Source: Pseudoselenomonas ruminantium
GTDB taxonomy: Bacteria > Bacillota > Negativicutes > Selenomonadales > Selenomonadaceae
DNA: 64,000 bases
NCBI GenBank assembly: GCA_902780915.1
Contig: CACZHK010000019.1
Location: forward strand, 1-64,000
Direction of reading: 5' to 3'
This document shows, piece by piece, positions 46,501 to 54,390 of the stretch. The position numbers and the translations under genes are program-made. Position 1 is the stretch's first letter, and every line of letters begins with the position of its first letter. Below the pieces are notes generated by a model that was not told the DNA's origin, searched no databases, and worked only from the letters and a program-made list of their open reading frames with translations.

Positions 46501-46754
46501 TCTTCATTGAATCGGTTCCTGTCCCCCACTACCCATAGCAGTTGACTACGGGTGCGCGAGCGAATCCAGCGACAAGATACCGACATACTCTTGGTTGCGT
46601 GTCTACGCAGAAGTCTTTTGACCATCTGCAGGCCATCTTCTGTAATGATCGTCTGCCAGGTGTCATTACCTATGCGATTGGCAAAAGCATCCAATATCCA
46701 GCGGGTTGTCTTCAGTGCATTCTTATCACTCTGGCTGGTAAATATTACCATCAT
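43500..46754 (-). CDS. cas3: Cas2-3 fusion nuclease-helicase (type I-F Cas3)
   Basis: A 1084-residue protein. The first 90 residues (MMVIFTSQSDKNALKTTRWI) are the Cas2-like part that defines I-F. An HD nuclease motif LLHDWGKANTAF lies at residues 121-132. The helicase part has Walker A NMAGTGCGKTFANAK, the DExx box VVIDEIDDF, the ISSATIP motif and the late VEELGRDHDFDWAVVEPSS and QLAGRILRHRN motifs. It degrades target DNA and takes part in spacer acquisition with Cas1. It overlaps cas1 by 29 bases. Confidence 0.96.
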   Translation of the reverse strand: MMVIFTSQSDKNALKTTRWILDAFANRIGNDTWQTIITEDGLQMVKRLLRRHATKSMSVSCRWIRSRTRSQLLWVVGDRNRFNEEGYVPVNSTQKDVAHRKWENDWQYLPEIKALAAMAGLLHDWGKANTAFQKLLKKKKDSDEQFRHEWLSCKLLEGLVWQTEGHTDEEWLALLQNGKIHEKKLEKWLQENVSEKITKLPSVASMLCWLIMSHHRLPILDTKEAEGYVGNVNDMPDFEGILSIINGKWGYQKAGVASIKIASGLQHSDRWQKQLQKWSTRLLAQRDILQEIWKKGNVRLLLYYARVSLMLSDYTISADVADKNWPDACSLYANTDKGGLKQRLDEHLVRVAKQAVRVAHCLPHFSEGMERVADVSNLHRKSHKAFSWQDKAVTKIRDHRKDREKVSDGHEGWFVVNMAGTGCGKTFANAKIMQAISPDGRSLRYSLLLGLRSLTLQTGKEYRNRIGLDDSEMAVLVGAGAVKELYDDDAWEENSDTGCMNELIPGELEADFSQENKILDVLLESSPGRKRKNRNLLYAPVLVATIDHLMPSVETVRGGRHILPFLRLMAADVVIDEIDDFTGKDLVAIARLVHMAGMLGRNVVISSATIPPDLAEGLFSAYWSGREAYARFFDYKVQINCAWCDEFQTKVQTMGESVQEHALKKYHEWHKVFAQSHNKKLMSLPVKRCGRIVDCEDIMSLPMEERMTAYYRIMLQTIVELHTRQGVTDKATGKKISFGLVRLANINPCVQAAKYFLESAWPKDIAPRVLVYHSRQTALLRSSEERYLDAVLKRKDQNLSEIDFQDAVVRRHISEAREQNIIFIVVATPVEELGRDHDFDWAVVEPSSYRSIIQLAGRILRHRNATEAILSGNIAVMQYNVNAIKQRKVAFCNPGFESNTYMLASHDMKKLVDMEQIAERIDAAPRTERSEKLHPHDSLIDLEHKVLADFRDLSKAGAGGLHGWQEEYWWLTGLPQRLNPFRDGQKDMELCLIEQDDGRLCFCEKDTHTGEWVSQERFYPRLLDSENERFWLKRDYQTALAAYREVHGENKGGYYVGIINVPVYGDKEDRKWLYSDQFGMYKSD

Positions 46755-47715
46755 CGCACATATCCCCCTTCTGCCATTGCATGCTCTGTTCTTTTATCGT
46801 TTCATACATAAATTCCAACACCTTATGCTCAGTAAATTTCTGCAAACAATATTCCCTGAATTCCTGATTTTCCAGTCCATTCCTTGCACAGATAAATGCG
46901 CCGGGCAGGACTATCGCATCTTTCACTAAATCAGCAACATCAAAGACCAACGCTCCCCTCCTTGTCTTGCCATGCATAACAGCAAAACCATGAGGAATTC
47001 CCAGCACCCAAAGGGCAGATGCAGCCATACCATAAGCCAGATAGTTGCCATGATTCAGAAAAATATTGGCCTCATCTGTAGCATCTGTGTCACGGGTAAA
47101 ATCTCTATAATCTGTCCGCATGGCAGCATACTTATACAATTGCTTGGCAAAGTTGGCTTCTGCTGCCAATAATTCTTTCACATTTCCTGCTATATCAATG
47201 CGAGTGCGAAAGCCCTTCAAAGCGGTTTCTATCTCCCTGTCATCAGCAAAAAAGCCTTCCCCCTGCATCTCTCTATCCTTATCCCAAACCCGCTCCAAAA
47301 AGCTGCATCGTTTTTGCTGGAATTTCTTTGCCGCTAACAAACGCTTATCCTCATCAAACCAAAAGGACATCCAACCCTGCACGTATTCTGTCGGCCTGTA
47401 TTCACTTTGCGGATTCAGCCACGCAATTTCCGTACCAGCAAATAGTGGCGTTCCCCCTCCGCCGCAAAAACCGACAAGAACACCTGCACCAGCCAACATC
47501 CGCATAGCCGCCTGCGTAATAGAAGTTCCTGTTCCCAATAATATAACCGTAGTGTTGGCTATGGGAATATTCCAATACTGATTAGCCTTTTTCCCTTCAG
47601 TAAGATAAAGTACACGTCCATCCTTCTGCATAACCCGGCACTTCTCCAGGTAATACACATTGGCTCGTTTTGAAAACAGTATTGCTTTCAGCTCAGATGC
47701 AGTCAAACTTTCCAT
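46726..47715 (-). CDS. cas1: Cas1 integrase (type I-F)
   Basis: A 329-residue spacer integrase. LLGTGTSITQAAMRMLAGAGVLVGFCGGGGTPL, NEANIFLNHGNYLAYGMAASALW and HGKTRRGALVFDVADLVKDAIVLP hold the metal-binding Glu, His and Asp sites of Cas1. I chose ATG 47715, eight bases after AGGGGG. It starts 16 bases after the fic stop, so it is probably cotranscribed with fic. Confidence 0.95.
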   Translation of the reverse strand: MESLTASELKAILFSKRANVYYLEKCRVMQKDGRVLYLTEGKKANQYWNIPIANTTVILLGTGTSITQAAMRMLAGAGVLVGFCGGGGTPLFAGTEIAWLNPQSEYRPTEYVQGWMSFWFDEDKRLLAAKKFQQKRCSFLERVWDKDREMQGEGFFADDREIETALKGFRTRIDIAGNVKELLAAEANFAKQLYKYAAMRTDYRDFTRDTDATDEANIFLNHGNYLAYGMAASALWVLGIPHGFAVMHGKTRRGALVFDVADLVKDAIVLPGAFICARNGLENQEFREYCLQKFTEHKVLEFMYETIKEQSMQWQKGDMCDDGNIYQPE

Positions 47716-47731
47716 AAGCAACGCCCCCTAT

Positions 47732-48526
47732 TCAGTTAATTCCCGAAGTCTTCACAAACTCCTCCACACTCCTCCACAAAAACCCCGTCATTTCCCCCAT
47801 CATGAACTCCACAAATATCCTGCTGTCCTCCGCCTCCTGGCTTTTAGCCAGAGCCTCTATATACCCAGCCTTATGCTCCTTCAGCAAGATGCTGGGCAAT
47901 AGCCCCCGCTCCATCTGAAGCATATTCATCAGCAGCCTGCAGGTGCGGCCATTGCCATCTACCCAGGGGTGGATAGAAACCAGCCGATAGTGAGCTTCAA
48001 AGGAAAAAGCGTACACAGAAGCCGCATCCTCATAGCTATTGCTCCTTGCCTCGTTCAGCCATGAGCAGAAGGCTGCCAATCTCCCCGGCACTTTCTGATA
48101 GGACGGATATGAGCGCCCGCCCCGTCCGGCACTGACATTCACCAGCCGCAAGTCCCCTGCCGAAGAATCGAAATCGCCCAAGGCGGTAGCATAGACGCTG
48201 CCGGTGTTCCTCATCACCAACGCCGCGAGCTTTTTCAAGAAATCCACCGTGATATCCGGCTTCTCAGCTATCTGTTTTCCGACAAAATCATAAGCCCGCT
48301 TCAAGTCAAGATTCATCAGCTGCTCAGTCACCGTACGCCCGCCGGGCACGATGTCCTCATCAAACATCAGCGTATTCTCTATTTCCGTGACCGTAGACCC
48401 CTCGATAGCAGTAGAATGGGTGACCAACGAATACAAGTACAGCTTCTGGAAATCAAACTGCTCCCCTATGCCCAGTGAATTGAATTTTTGCAAAGCCTGG
48501 TTCAGTTTTTCATAAACACTATTCAT
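47732..48526 (-). CDS. fic: Fic-domain protein (class II) at the head of the cas operon
   Basis: A 264-residue Fic protein. The motif HPWVDGNGRTCR matches HPFx(D/E)GNGRxxR, so AMP (or another nucleotide moiety) transfer is plausible. N-terminal THSTAIEGSTVTEIE contains the S-x-x-x-E-G inhibitory motif of class II enzymes. Between them lies a flap region with SAGDLRLVNVSAGRGG. The C-terminal 40 residues are helical. It is directly upstream of cas1 with 16 bases between. A cellular role or CRISPR accessory role is open. Confidence 0.93.
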   Translation of the reverse strand: MNSVYEKLNQALQKFNSLGIGEQFDFQKLYLYSLVTHSTAIEGSTVTEIENTLMFDEDIVPGGRTVTEQLMNLDLKRAYDFVGKQIAEKPDITVDFLKKLAALVMRNTGSVYATALGDFDSSAGDLRLVNVSAGRGGRSYPSYQKVPGRLAAFCSWLNEARSNSYEDAASVYAFSFEAHYRLVSIHPWVDGNGRTCRLLMNMLQMERGLLPSILLKEHKAGYIEALAKSQEAEDSRIFVEFMMGEMTGFLWRSVEEFVKTSGIN

Positions 48527-48556
48527 CAGACCGACTTCTCTCCCCTTACAATTACT

Positions 48557-48602
48557 CCTATATCCGCAATAGTCACCAAAAGCAAGAAGTTTTGCGGATA
48601 TA
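48557..48602 (-). promoter_or_regulatory. fic-cas1-cas3 promoter with inverted repeat
   Basis: TTGCTT (48580-48585), a 17-nt spacer and TATAGG (48557-48562) on the minus strand. An 11-bp perfect inverted repeat, TATATCCGCAA (48559-48569) and TTGCGGATATA (48592-48602), brackets the -35 and covers the -10. Confidence 0.6.
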
Positions 48603-48621
48603 CCCGTAAAAACTCCTTGCT
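48577..48621 (-). terminator. Terminator of the upstream ABC importer operon
   Basis: On the minus strand AGCAAGGAGTTTT and AAAACTTCTTGCT pair (13 bp, one G-U) around a 15-base loop, followed by TTTTGG. It starts 11 bases after the importer ATPase stop. Its 3' arm overlaps the fic -35 box. Confidence 0.75.
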
Positions 48622-48631
48622 TCTGCCATAT

Positions 48632-49450
48632 TCAATCCCTAACCAGCTCCACCGGTGACAGCACTGCCGCCCCCTGGCTGTTCTTGAAGATGTCTGCCCT
48701 CACACCAAACACATTCCTGATGAGGTCTACTGTGAGTATCTCATCAGGAGAGCCTTGTGCAAACAAGCGTCCCTCCTTGATGACCACCAGCTCATCTGCA
48801 TACTGCAGGGCATGGTTGATATCATGGAGCACCATGATGACAGTCATGCCGTATTCCCTGTTGATAGACTCGATGAGGTTCATGACCTCCAGCTGGTGAG
48901 CGATATCCAGATAGGTAGTCGGCTCGTCCAAAAGCAGGATTTCCGGCTTCTGGGCCAGGGCCATGGCTATCCAGGCTCGCTGGCGCTCCCCGCCAGAGAG
49001 GGTCATGACCTGCCTGTCCTTGAAAGGCTCCAGCTTGGTCACAGAAAGAGCCCACTCCACCGCCTCCCGGTCTGCCGCGGCATCCTGGCTGCCGCCGTGC
49101 CAGCTGCGGTAAGGGAACCTGCCATAGTCCACCAGGGTGCCCACAGTGGTATCGGGAGGAGCCTGCAGGCCCTGGGGCAGGATGGCCAGCTTCCTAGCCA
49201 GTTTCTGCCTTCCCATATTGCGTATGCCCTTGCCGTTCAGCTCTATAGTCCCCTCATAGGCGTTATTCAGGCCGGAAATAGCCCGCAGGAAGGTGGACTT
49301 GCCTGCGCCGTTGGGGCCGATGATGGCAGTGCGCCTGCCCATGGTGAAATTCAGTGAGATATCCTTGAGGATGGCCTTGCCCTTGATTGACACTCCCAGA
49401 TGATAGACCCGAAAGCCATCAGGCCTCTTGCTTTGCTCGCTCATGGTCAC
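48632..49450 (-). CDS. FecE-type ABC importer ATPase
   Basis: A 272-residue ATPase of the iron-siderophore/heme/corrinoid family: Walker A GPNGAGKSTFL, LSGGERQRAW signature, LLLDEPTTYLD Walker B and MVLHDINHAL. The start overlaps the permease stop by four bases. It is the last gene of the cbiL operon. The substrate is undecided between corrinoid precursor, cobalt-chelate, siderophore and heme. Confidence 0.88.
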   Translation of the reverse strand: MTMSEQSKRPDGFRVYHLGVSIKGKAILKDISLNFTMGRRTAIIGPNGAGKSTFLRAISGLNNAYEGTIELNGKGIRNMGRQKLARKLAILPQGLQAPPDTTVGTLVDYGRFPYRSWHGGSQDAAADREAVEWALSVTKLEPFKDRQVMTLSGGERQRAWIAMALAQKPEILLLDEPTTYLDIAHQLEVMNLIESINREYGMTVIMVLHDINHALQYADELVVIKEGRLFAQGSPDEILTVDLIRNVFGVRADIFKNSQGAAVLSPVELVRD

Positions 49451-50436
49451 AGCTCCCTTCTCAGCAGGAACAGGAAGAACGGCGCTCCCAGCACTGCCAT
49501 GATGATACCCACAGGCAGTTCCACCGGGGCAAAGGCCACTCTGGCGAAGGTATCGCTGAAACTCACCATGCCCACCCCCAAAAGAGCCGTCCCCGGCAAG
49601 AGGAAACGGTAGTCAGAGCCAATCATGAGCCGGGCCGCATGGGGCACGATGAGGCCCACAAAGCCCAGAAGCCCCACCACAGACACGGCGCTGGCCGCCA
49701 GCAGGGCCGCCACGGAGGTGAGGATCAAGCGGGTGAGCTCTACCCGGAGGCCCAGGCCTTTGGCCAGTTCATCCCCCAGCTGCAGGATATTGATATGCCT
49801 GGCCGAAGCAAAGGCCAGCAAGGCCCCGCCCAAGGTATAGGGCCAGAGCATGGCCACATGGGGCCAGCTGCGGGCAGAAAGGCCCCCTACCATCCAGATG
49901 AGAGCGCTGTGTACCCTGTCGCTGTAAAAGATCATCAGGGCAGAAATCCCCGCCCCCAGGAAAGCCGACACTGCCACACCCGCCAAGATGATGCGGATGG
50001 GCTGGATGCCGTTCTTCCAAGCCAAAAAGTAAATCAGCACCGCCGCCCCCATTGCTCCCACAAAGGCCGCAGGGGTAATGAGGAAGCCGTACCCCGGCAG
50101 GGCCAGCATCACCAAAATGCCCATGAGGCCCGCCCCGGAAGATATGCCGATGATATGCGGGTCAGCCAGGGGATTGCGCATCACAGCCTGCAGGATAGCT
50201 CCCGAAAGAGCCAGGTTGATGCCCACCAGCGCCGCCACCAGCGTGCGGGGCAGGCGTATGTTCATGAGGATCTGCTCATGGGTGCCACTGCCCCCGGCAA
50301 AGAGGGTCTGCCACACTTCCAGAGCAGGTATCTCCACGGAACCAAGGCTGATGCTGGTGAGCATCCCCAGCACCGCCAAAATAAAGAAGGCCGCCAATAA
50401 GACGACCTTTTTCAACATCATAAAGACGACCTCCAA
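49447..50436 (-). CDS. FecCD-type ABC importer permease
   Basis: A 329-residue, roughly ten-helix permease with RLPRTLVAALVGINLALSGAILQ, NPLADPHIIGISSGAG, GLLGFVGLIVPHAARL and FAPVELPVGIIMAVLGAPFFLFLL. All are hallmarks of the BtuC/FecCD family. It follows the binding-protein gene by six bases. Confidence 0.88.
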   Translation of the reverse strand: MEVVFMMLKKVVLLAAFFILAVLGMLTSISLGSVEIPALEVWQTLFAGGSGTHEQILMNIRLPRTLVAALVGINLALSGAILQAVMRNPLADPHIIGISSGAGLMGILVMLALPGYGFLITPAAFVGAMGAAVLIYFLAWKNGIQPIRIILAGVAVSAFLGAGISALMIFYSDRVHSALIWMVGGLSARSWPHVAMLWPYTLGGALLAFASARHINILQLGDELAKGLGLRVELTRLILTSVAALLAASAVSVVGLLGFVGLIVPHAARLMIGSDYRFLLPGTALLGVGMVSFSDTFARVAFAPVELPVGIIMAVLGAPFFLFLLRREL

Positions 50437-50442
50437 ATAATA

Positions 50443-51393
50443 TCAAAATCTCTCTGGATAGACCAGCTTCGCCATCAGCTCCACCGCCTCCGGGTAGTGT
50501 ATGCCCGGACTCAGCAGGAAGAGGTCCTGGGGCAGGTAGTAGACCTTGCCCTGGCGCACTGCCTCCACGGACTGCCAGGCAGGATTCTCCGCCATGGTGG
50601 CATCCATGCTGGCCTTGATTTCCTCCAGCTTGCCCATGCTGGTGACGAACAGCAGCTCCGGGTTCTTCTCCACCATGGTTTCCAGACTGTAGGGAGCAGA
50701 GTCGGGATCCTTTTCCAACGGGGTCATATCCCCTGCCACATTCTCCCAGCCCAGCATCTCCGCAATGGAGCCGGCAATGCTGCCGGACAGCTGCACCGTG
50801 AGGCCCTGGTTGGTGCTATGAATGATGGAGACCCGCCGCTTTTCCTGGGGAATCTTCTCCTTCACTGCCTGGATTTTCTTCTCCATGGAAGAGATAAGGG
50901 CCTCGCCTTTTTCCTTCTCTCCCGTCAGCTGGGCAAAGAGAGCCACTTCCCGCTTCACATCTGCGTAGCTTTTCATGTCCACCACCAGGGTCTTGATGCC
51001 GCTGGCTTCCAGGGTGTCCACCAGCTTCTCATTCATGCCCTTGTTGATGATGACCAGGTCAGGCTCGCAGGAAAGTACCTTCTCTACATCTATCTGGTAG
51101 ACCTTGCCCACGCTAGCCTTGTCCTTGGCGTAGTCCGGCATCTTGGTCCTGGAATCAGGACGTCCTACCACCTCTCCTCCCACCTCATGGAGAGGTTCCA
51201 AGAAGGAAGCGGAGGTCACCACGATGCGTTCCGGCTTTTTCTCCAAGATTACCTCCCGGCCCAGATCGTCCTGCACCTTGGCAAAGACCTGGCCTGAGGA
51301 ACTATTTGCCCCCTGCTCGCTCCCGCAGCCGGATAAAGCCAGAGCCAGGAGCAGGCAAAACAGCGCTGCTAAGAATCTCTTTTTGATGCCCAT
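50443..51393 (-). CDS. Class III ABC importer binding lipoprotein
   Basis: A 316-residue lipoprotein (lipobox ALSGC near residue 23) with DDLGREVILEKKPERIVVTSASFLEPLHEVGG, then DIEKVLS-like and EPDLVIINKG segments, typical of siderophore/corrinoid/heme binding proteins. No residue pattern that I know fixes the ligand. It lies 22 bases after cbiL. Confidence 0.87.
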   Translation of the reverse strand: MGIKKRFLAALFCLLLALALSGCGSEQGANSSSGQVFAKVQDDLGREVILEKKPERIVVTSASFLEPLHEVGGEVVGRPDSRTKMPDYAKDKASVGKVYQIDVEKVLSCEPDLVIINKGMNEKLVDTLEASGIKTLVVDMKSYADVKREVALFAQLTGEKEKGEALISSMEKKIQAVKEKIPQEKRRVSIIHSTNQGLTVQLSGSIAGSIAEMLGWENVAGDMTPLEKDPDSAPYSLETMVEKNPELLFVTSMGKLEEIKASMDATMAENPAWQSVEAVRQGKVYYLPQDLFLLSPGIHYPEAVELMAKLVYPERF

Positions 51394-51415
51394 TTCCCAT
51401 CCCCCTGTTCTGCAC

Positions 51416-52114
51416 TCAGTGCCTGCGGGTGAGAATGGTGGACAAATAGTTCAGTTTCTCATCGCGGTGGGCCATGATATCGTCTATAACCTGCTCACCG
51501 TCCAGCCCTGCCCGGCTTACCAGCACGGCGTTCTTGGCCAGGCCGTGGGCAGAGAGCTGATGGGCCACATCGGAGAAATTCTTGTACACCTTCATCATCA
51601 CCACATTGTCAGCCGCCGCCAGAGCGTTCTGGATCTTGTCCGGGGAGGCGGTGGCGGGGATGACTGCCAGCACATCGTCCCCCTCCACGATGGGAGCGCC
51701 AATCTGGCTGGCGATAGCGGCAAAAGCGGGAACGCCGGGAATGGTGATGATCTCTATGTCCTCGTGCTCCAAAAGGCGATAAACATAAATGTAGGTGCTG
51801 TAGAACATAGGGTCCCCAAGGGTCAGGAAGGCCACATTCTTGCCGGCGCGCAAAAGCTCCAGTATCTCAGACTTGTTCTCCTCCCAGGCTTCGGTATTAT
51901 CTGCAAAGCCTTTCACCATGGGGAATACCTGATAGACAATCTCCACATCCTCCTTGAGGTAAGGCTTGGCAATGGAGAGCGCCACGCTGCCGTCCTTCTT
52001 CTCCGTCTTGGGAGCGATGAGCACATCCACCTTCTTGATGGCGTTGATAGCCTTCACCGTCAAGAGTTCCGGATCTCCGGGGCCTACACCGATGCCGTAA
52101 AAAATTCCGCTCAT
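51416..52114 (-). CDS. cbiL: Precorrin-2/cobalt-factor II C20-methyltransferase
   Basis: A 232-residue SAM-dependent methylase of the corrin pathway. YGIGVGPGDPELLTVKA, VAFLTLGDPMFYSTYIYV and EIITIPGVPAFAAIASQIG are the tetrapyrrole-methylase motifs, and the length fits CbiL/CobI. It methylates C20 in anaerobic cobalamin synthesis. No other cbi genes are in the window. GGAGG precedes ATG. It heads the importer operon, which suggests the importer handles a corrinoid or cobalt-related ligand. Confidence 0.92.
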   Translation of the reverse strand: MSGIFYGIGVGPGDPELLTVKAINAIKKVDVLIAPKTEKKDGSVALSIAKPYLKEDVEIVYQVFPMVKGFADNTEAWEENKSEILELLRAGKNVAFLTLGDPMFYSTYIYVYRLLEHEDIEIITIPGVPAFAAIASQIGAPIVEGDDVLAVIPATASPDKIQNALAAADNVVMMKVYKNFSDVAHQLSAHGLAKNAVLVSRAGLDGEQVIDDIMAHRDEKLNYLSTILTRRH

Positions 52115-52196
52115 GAAAATAACCTCCGTGCAAACGCCATTTATACCTATCTGCGGCGCTCATCATTTCATTCGTTTATATATGTTGTATAGGTTA

Positions 52197-52226
52197 ATTA
52201 TAGACTTTTCAAACTACTGCTGTCAA
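52197..52226 (-). promoter_or_regulatory. cbiL operon promoter
   Basis: TTGACA (52221-52226), an 18-nt spacer and TATAAT (52197-52202): both hexamers are perfect. No riboswitch is visible in the 80-base leader that follows. Confidence 0.88.
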
Positions 52227-52232
52227 ACTTAA

Positions 52233-52254
52233 AAGGGGAGCTGACGCTCCCCTT
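52233..52254 (-). terminator. Terminator of the P1B ATPase operon
   Basis: AAGGGGAGC-TGAC-GCTCCCCTT is a perfect nine-bp stem followed on the minus strand by TTTAAGTTT. It lies 16 bases after the ATPase stop and directly abuts the cbiL promoter. Confidence 0.85.
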
Positions 52255-52269
52255 GAAAGCTTATGCTGC

Positions 52270-54390
52270 TTACCGCCTTCTCCTGCTTCCGGCAAAGAGA
52301 GGCGCATTGGGACGAAGTATCCGGCAGCTGTTCAGCACCACTGCCAGGGTGGCAGTATTGTGGATCACCGCCGCCCACAAGGGATTGATGCGCCCCAGGG
52401 CTCCTAGCAGCATAGCCGAAGAATTCACCAGGATCGTGGCCATGAAGTTCTGATGCACCAGATCCATGGTGCGCCTGCCCAGCTGCAGGGCCTCCATAAG
52501 GCGGTTGGGATCCTCGGAGTGGATGGTCACTGCCGAAGACTCGGCGGCGATATCCGTCTGCCGCCCGCCCAAAGAAACACCCACATCGGCAAAAGCCAGG
52601 GCGGGAGCATCGTTGATGCCGTCCCCCACCATCATCACCGTGCCACGCTGCTTGAGCTTGTTCACATAAGTGCTCTTGTCCTCCGGGAGGATTTCCGCAT
52701 AGTAGGAATCTATGTCCATGGCACTGGCCACCTCAGCCGCCACCGCCTTGGAATCCCCGGTGAGCATGACAATCTCATCAATGCCATAACGGCGCATGCG
52801 GTTCAGGGTCTTCTTCATATTGGGCCGCACAGGATCCTCGATGCCGATGACGCCGATGAGTTCTTTGTCCCTGGCCACATACAAGAGATTCTTGCCCTTG
52901 AGGCCGGTATCCAGTTGCTCAGTATCCTTGACATCATTTTCTTTCAGGAACTTCAGACTGCCAACTCGGATGGTGCCTCCCTTATAGGCCTCGAAATCCG
53001 GCACCTCTGCCAGCATGCCCCTGGCCACAATGGTTTCGGATTTCTTGTGCTGGGGCACCTGCCATTCCTGTTCCTTGACATATTTCTGGATAGCTACCGC
53101 CAGGGGATGGACGGAATGCTGCTCGGCAGAAGCCGCCAGCAGCAGCACTTCCTTCTCCTCTACTCCCTGCTTAGTCTTGATGAAGGAAATCTGGGGAATG
53201 CCCACGGTGAGGGTGCCGGTCTTGTCCAGCACTACCGTATCAGTCTCTGCCAAGGCTTCTATGTAGTTGCCCCCCTTCACCAGGATGCCCCGCTTGGCCG
53301 CTGCCGCAATGGCTGCGGAAATGGCTGTGGCAGTGGAGAGCTTCAAGCCGCAAGAGAAATCGATGAAGAGCAGGTTCAGCACCCGCTGCCAGTCGCGGGT
53401 TGCCCCGTAGACAATGCCCGCCCCGATGAAGGAAATGGGCACCAAAAGATTTGCCATCTGGTCGGCGAAGTTCTGCACGGGAGCCTTGCGGGTCTGTGCC
53501 TCCTCCACCAGATGCACGATATGGGCCAGAGATGTATCGGAGCCCACCTTCTCCACCGCTATGACCAGCTCCCCTGCCTCTACTACGCTGCCTGCGTAGA
53601 CCGGGGAACCGGCATGCTTCATGGCAGGGTTGGACTCGCCGGTGATAGAAGCCTGGTTGACTGCCGCATCCCCTGAGATAACCCGCCCGTCAATGACGAT
53701 TTTCTCCCCGGCATGGGCAGCGATAATGTCCCCGGCCTTCACCTGCTCGATGGGCACCTTGCGCTCCACCACATCCCCGTCAGCTTCCCGGCCTTCCACC
53801 AGCCAGACATAGCGCTGGTCAAGGGAAAGGAGGCCTGAGATATGGGTGCGGGCTCGCTCGGCAGCATAGCTGGTCAGCATCTCCGCCCCATTGGACAGAG
53901 CCAGCAGGGTCAGGCTGGACTCGGGCTTGCCCGCAAGCACGGAGGCAATGACCGCCGTAGCCGTGAGAGTATCGGCATTGGGACGCCTGTCCTCAATCAT
54001 GCCCTGGATGCCCGTCTTGATGAAATTGCGGGCAATGCCCAGCACCAGGGCGGTGCGCAGGAGCTTCATGCCTGCATAGAGCTGGGGCGAAGTGCGCTGG
54101 ATTATCTTCATGCCTGCAAAGCTGGCCAGAGATATGAGAGCATCCCGGCGATACTCGGCCAGCCGGTCGGCCTGGCTGACAGACTCCTCCTTCACCCGCA
54201 CCAGGGTGCGCACGATCAGGGACTGCACCTGCTGCACAGGCAGTGCCCCCCTGTAGTAAAGGCGCACATGGTGCTCCTCCACCACCGCTGCCGCTATCTG
54301 GCGGAAGCTGCGGAGCCTGGCCGCCAGCACTGCCCGCTCCTCCCGGGGCAGTGCCACAGACAGCTTTACATTATAAACTCCGTATTTCAT
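52270..54390 (-). CDS. P1B-type metal ATPase with SCGLK motif (FezB-like)
   Basis: A 706-residue pump. DKTGTLT (Asp 389), SITGES, HSVHPLA and GDGINDAPALAF are P1B hallmarks. The metal-site helix carries FIDFSCGLKLSTATAISAA (Ser346-Cys347-Gly348) instead of the CPC of copper pumps, which points to the SC-type P1B-6 group linked to iron. The N-terminal 70 residues look like a degenerate HMA fold without CxxC. I chose ATG 54390, which overlaps the upstream stop (ATGA); the longer frame is overlap with that gene. Confidence 0.88.
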   Translation of the reverse strand: MKYGVYNVKLSVALPREERAVLAARLRSFRQIAAAVVEEHHVRLYYRGALPVQQVQSLIVRTLVRVKEESVSQADRLAEYRRDALISLASFAGMKIIQRTSPQLYAGMKLLRTALVLGIARNFIKTGIQGMIEDRRPNADTLTATAVIASVLAGKPESSLTLLALSNGAEMLTSYAAERARTHISGLLSLDQRYVWLVEGREADGDVVERKVPIEQVKAGDIIAAHAGEKIVIDGRVISGDAAVNQASITGESNPAMKHAGSPVYAGSVVEAGELVIAVEKVGSDTSLAHIVHLVEEAQTRKAPVQNFADQMANLLVPISFIGAGIVYGATRDWQRVLNLLFIDFSCGLKLSTATAISAAIAAAAKRGILVKGGNYIEALAETDTVVLDKTGTLTVGIPQISFIKTKQGVEEKEVLLLAASAEQHSVHPLAVAIQKYVKEQEWQVPQHKKSETIVARGMLAEVPDFEAYKGGTIRVGSLKFLKENDVKDTEQLDTGLKGKNLLYVARDKELIGVIGIEDPVRPNMKKTLNRMRRYGIDEIVMLTGDSKAVAAEVASAMDIDSYYAEILPEDKSTYVNKLKQRGTVMMVGDGINDAPALAFADVGVSLGGRQTDIAAESSAVTIHSEDPNRLMEALQLGRRTMDLVHQNFMATILVNSSAMLLGALGRINPLWAAVIHNTATLAVVLNSCRILRPNAPLFAGSRRRR

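Noticed and set aside
52115..52196. A riboswitch in the cbiL leader.
   Set aside because: No B12 box or other conserved aptamer blocks are present in the 80 bases before the start.
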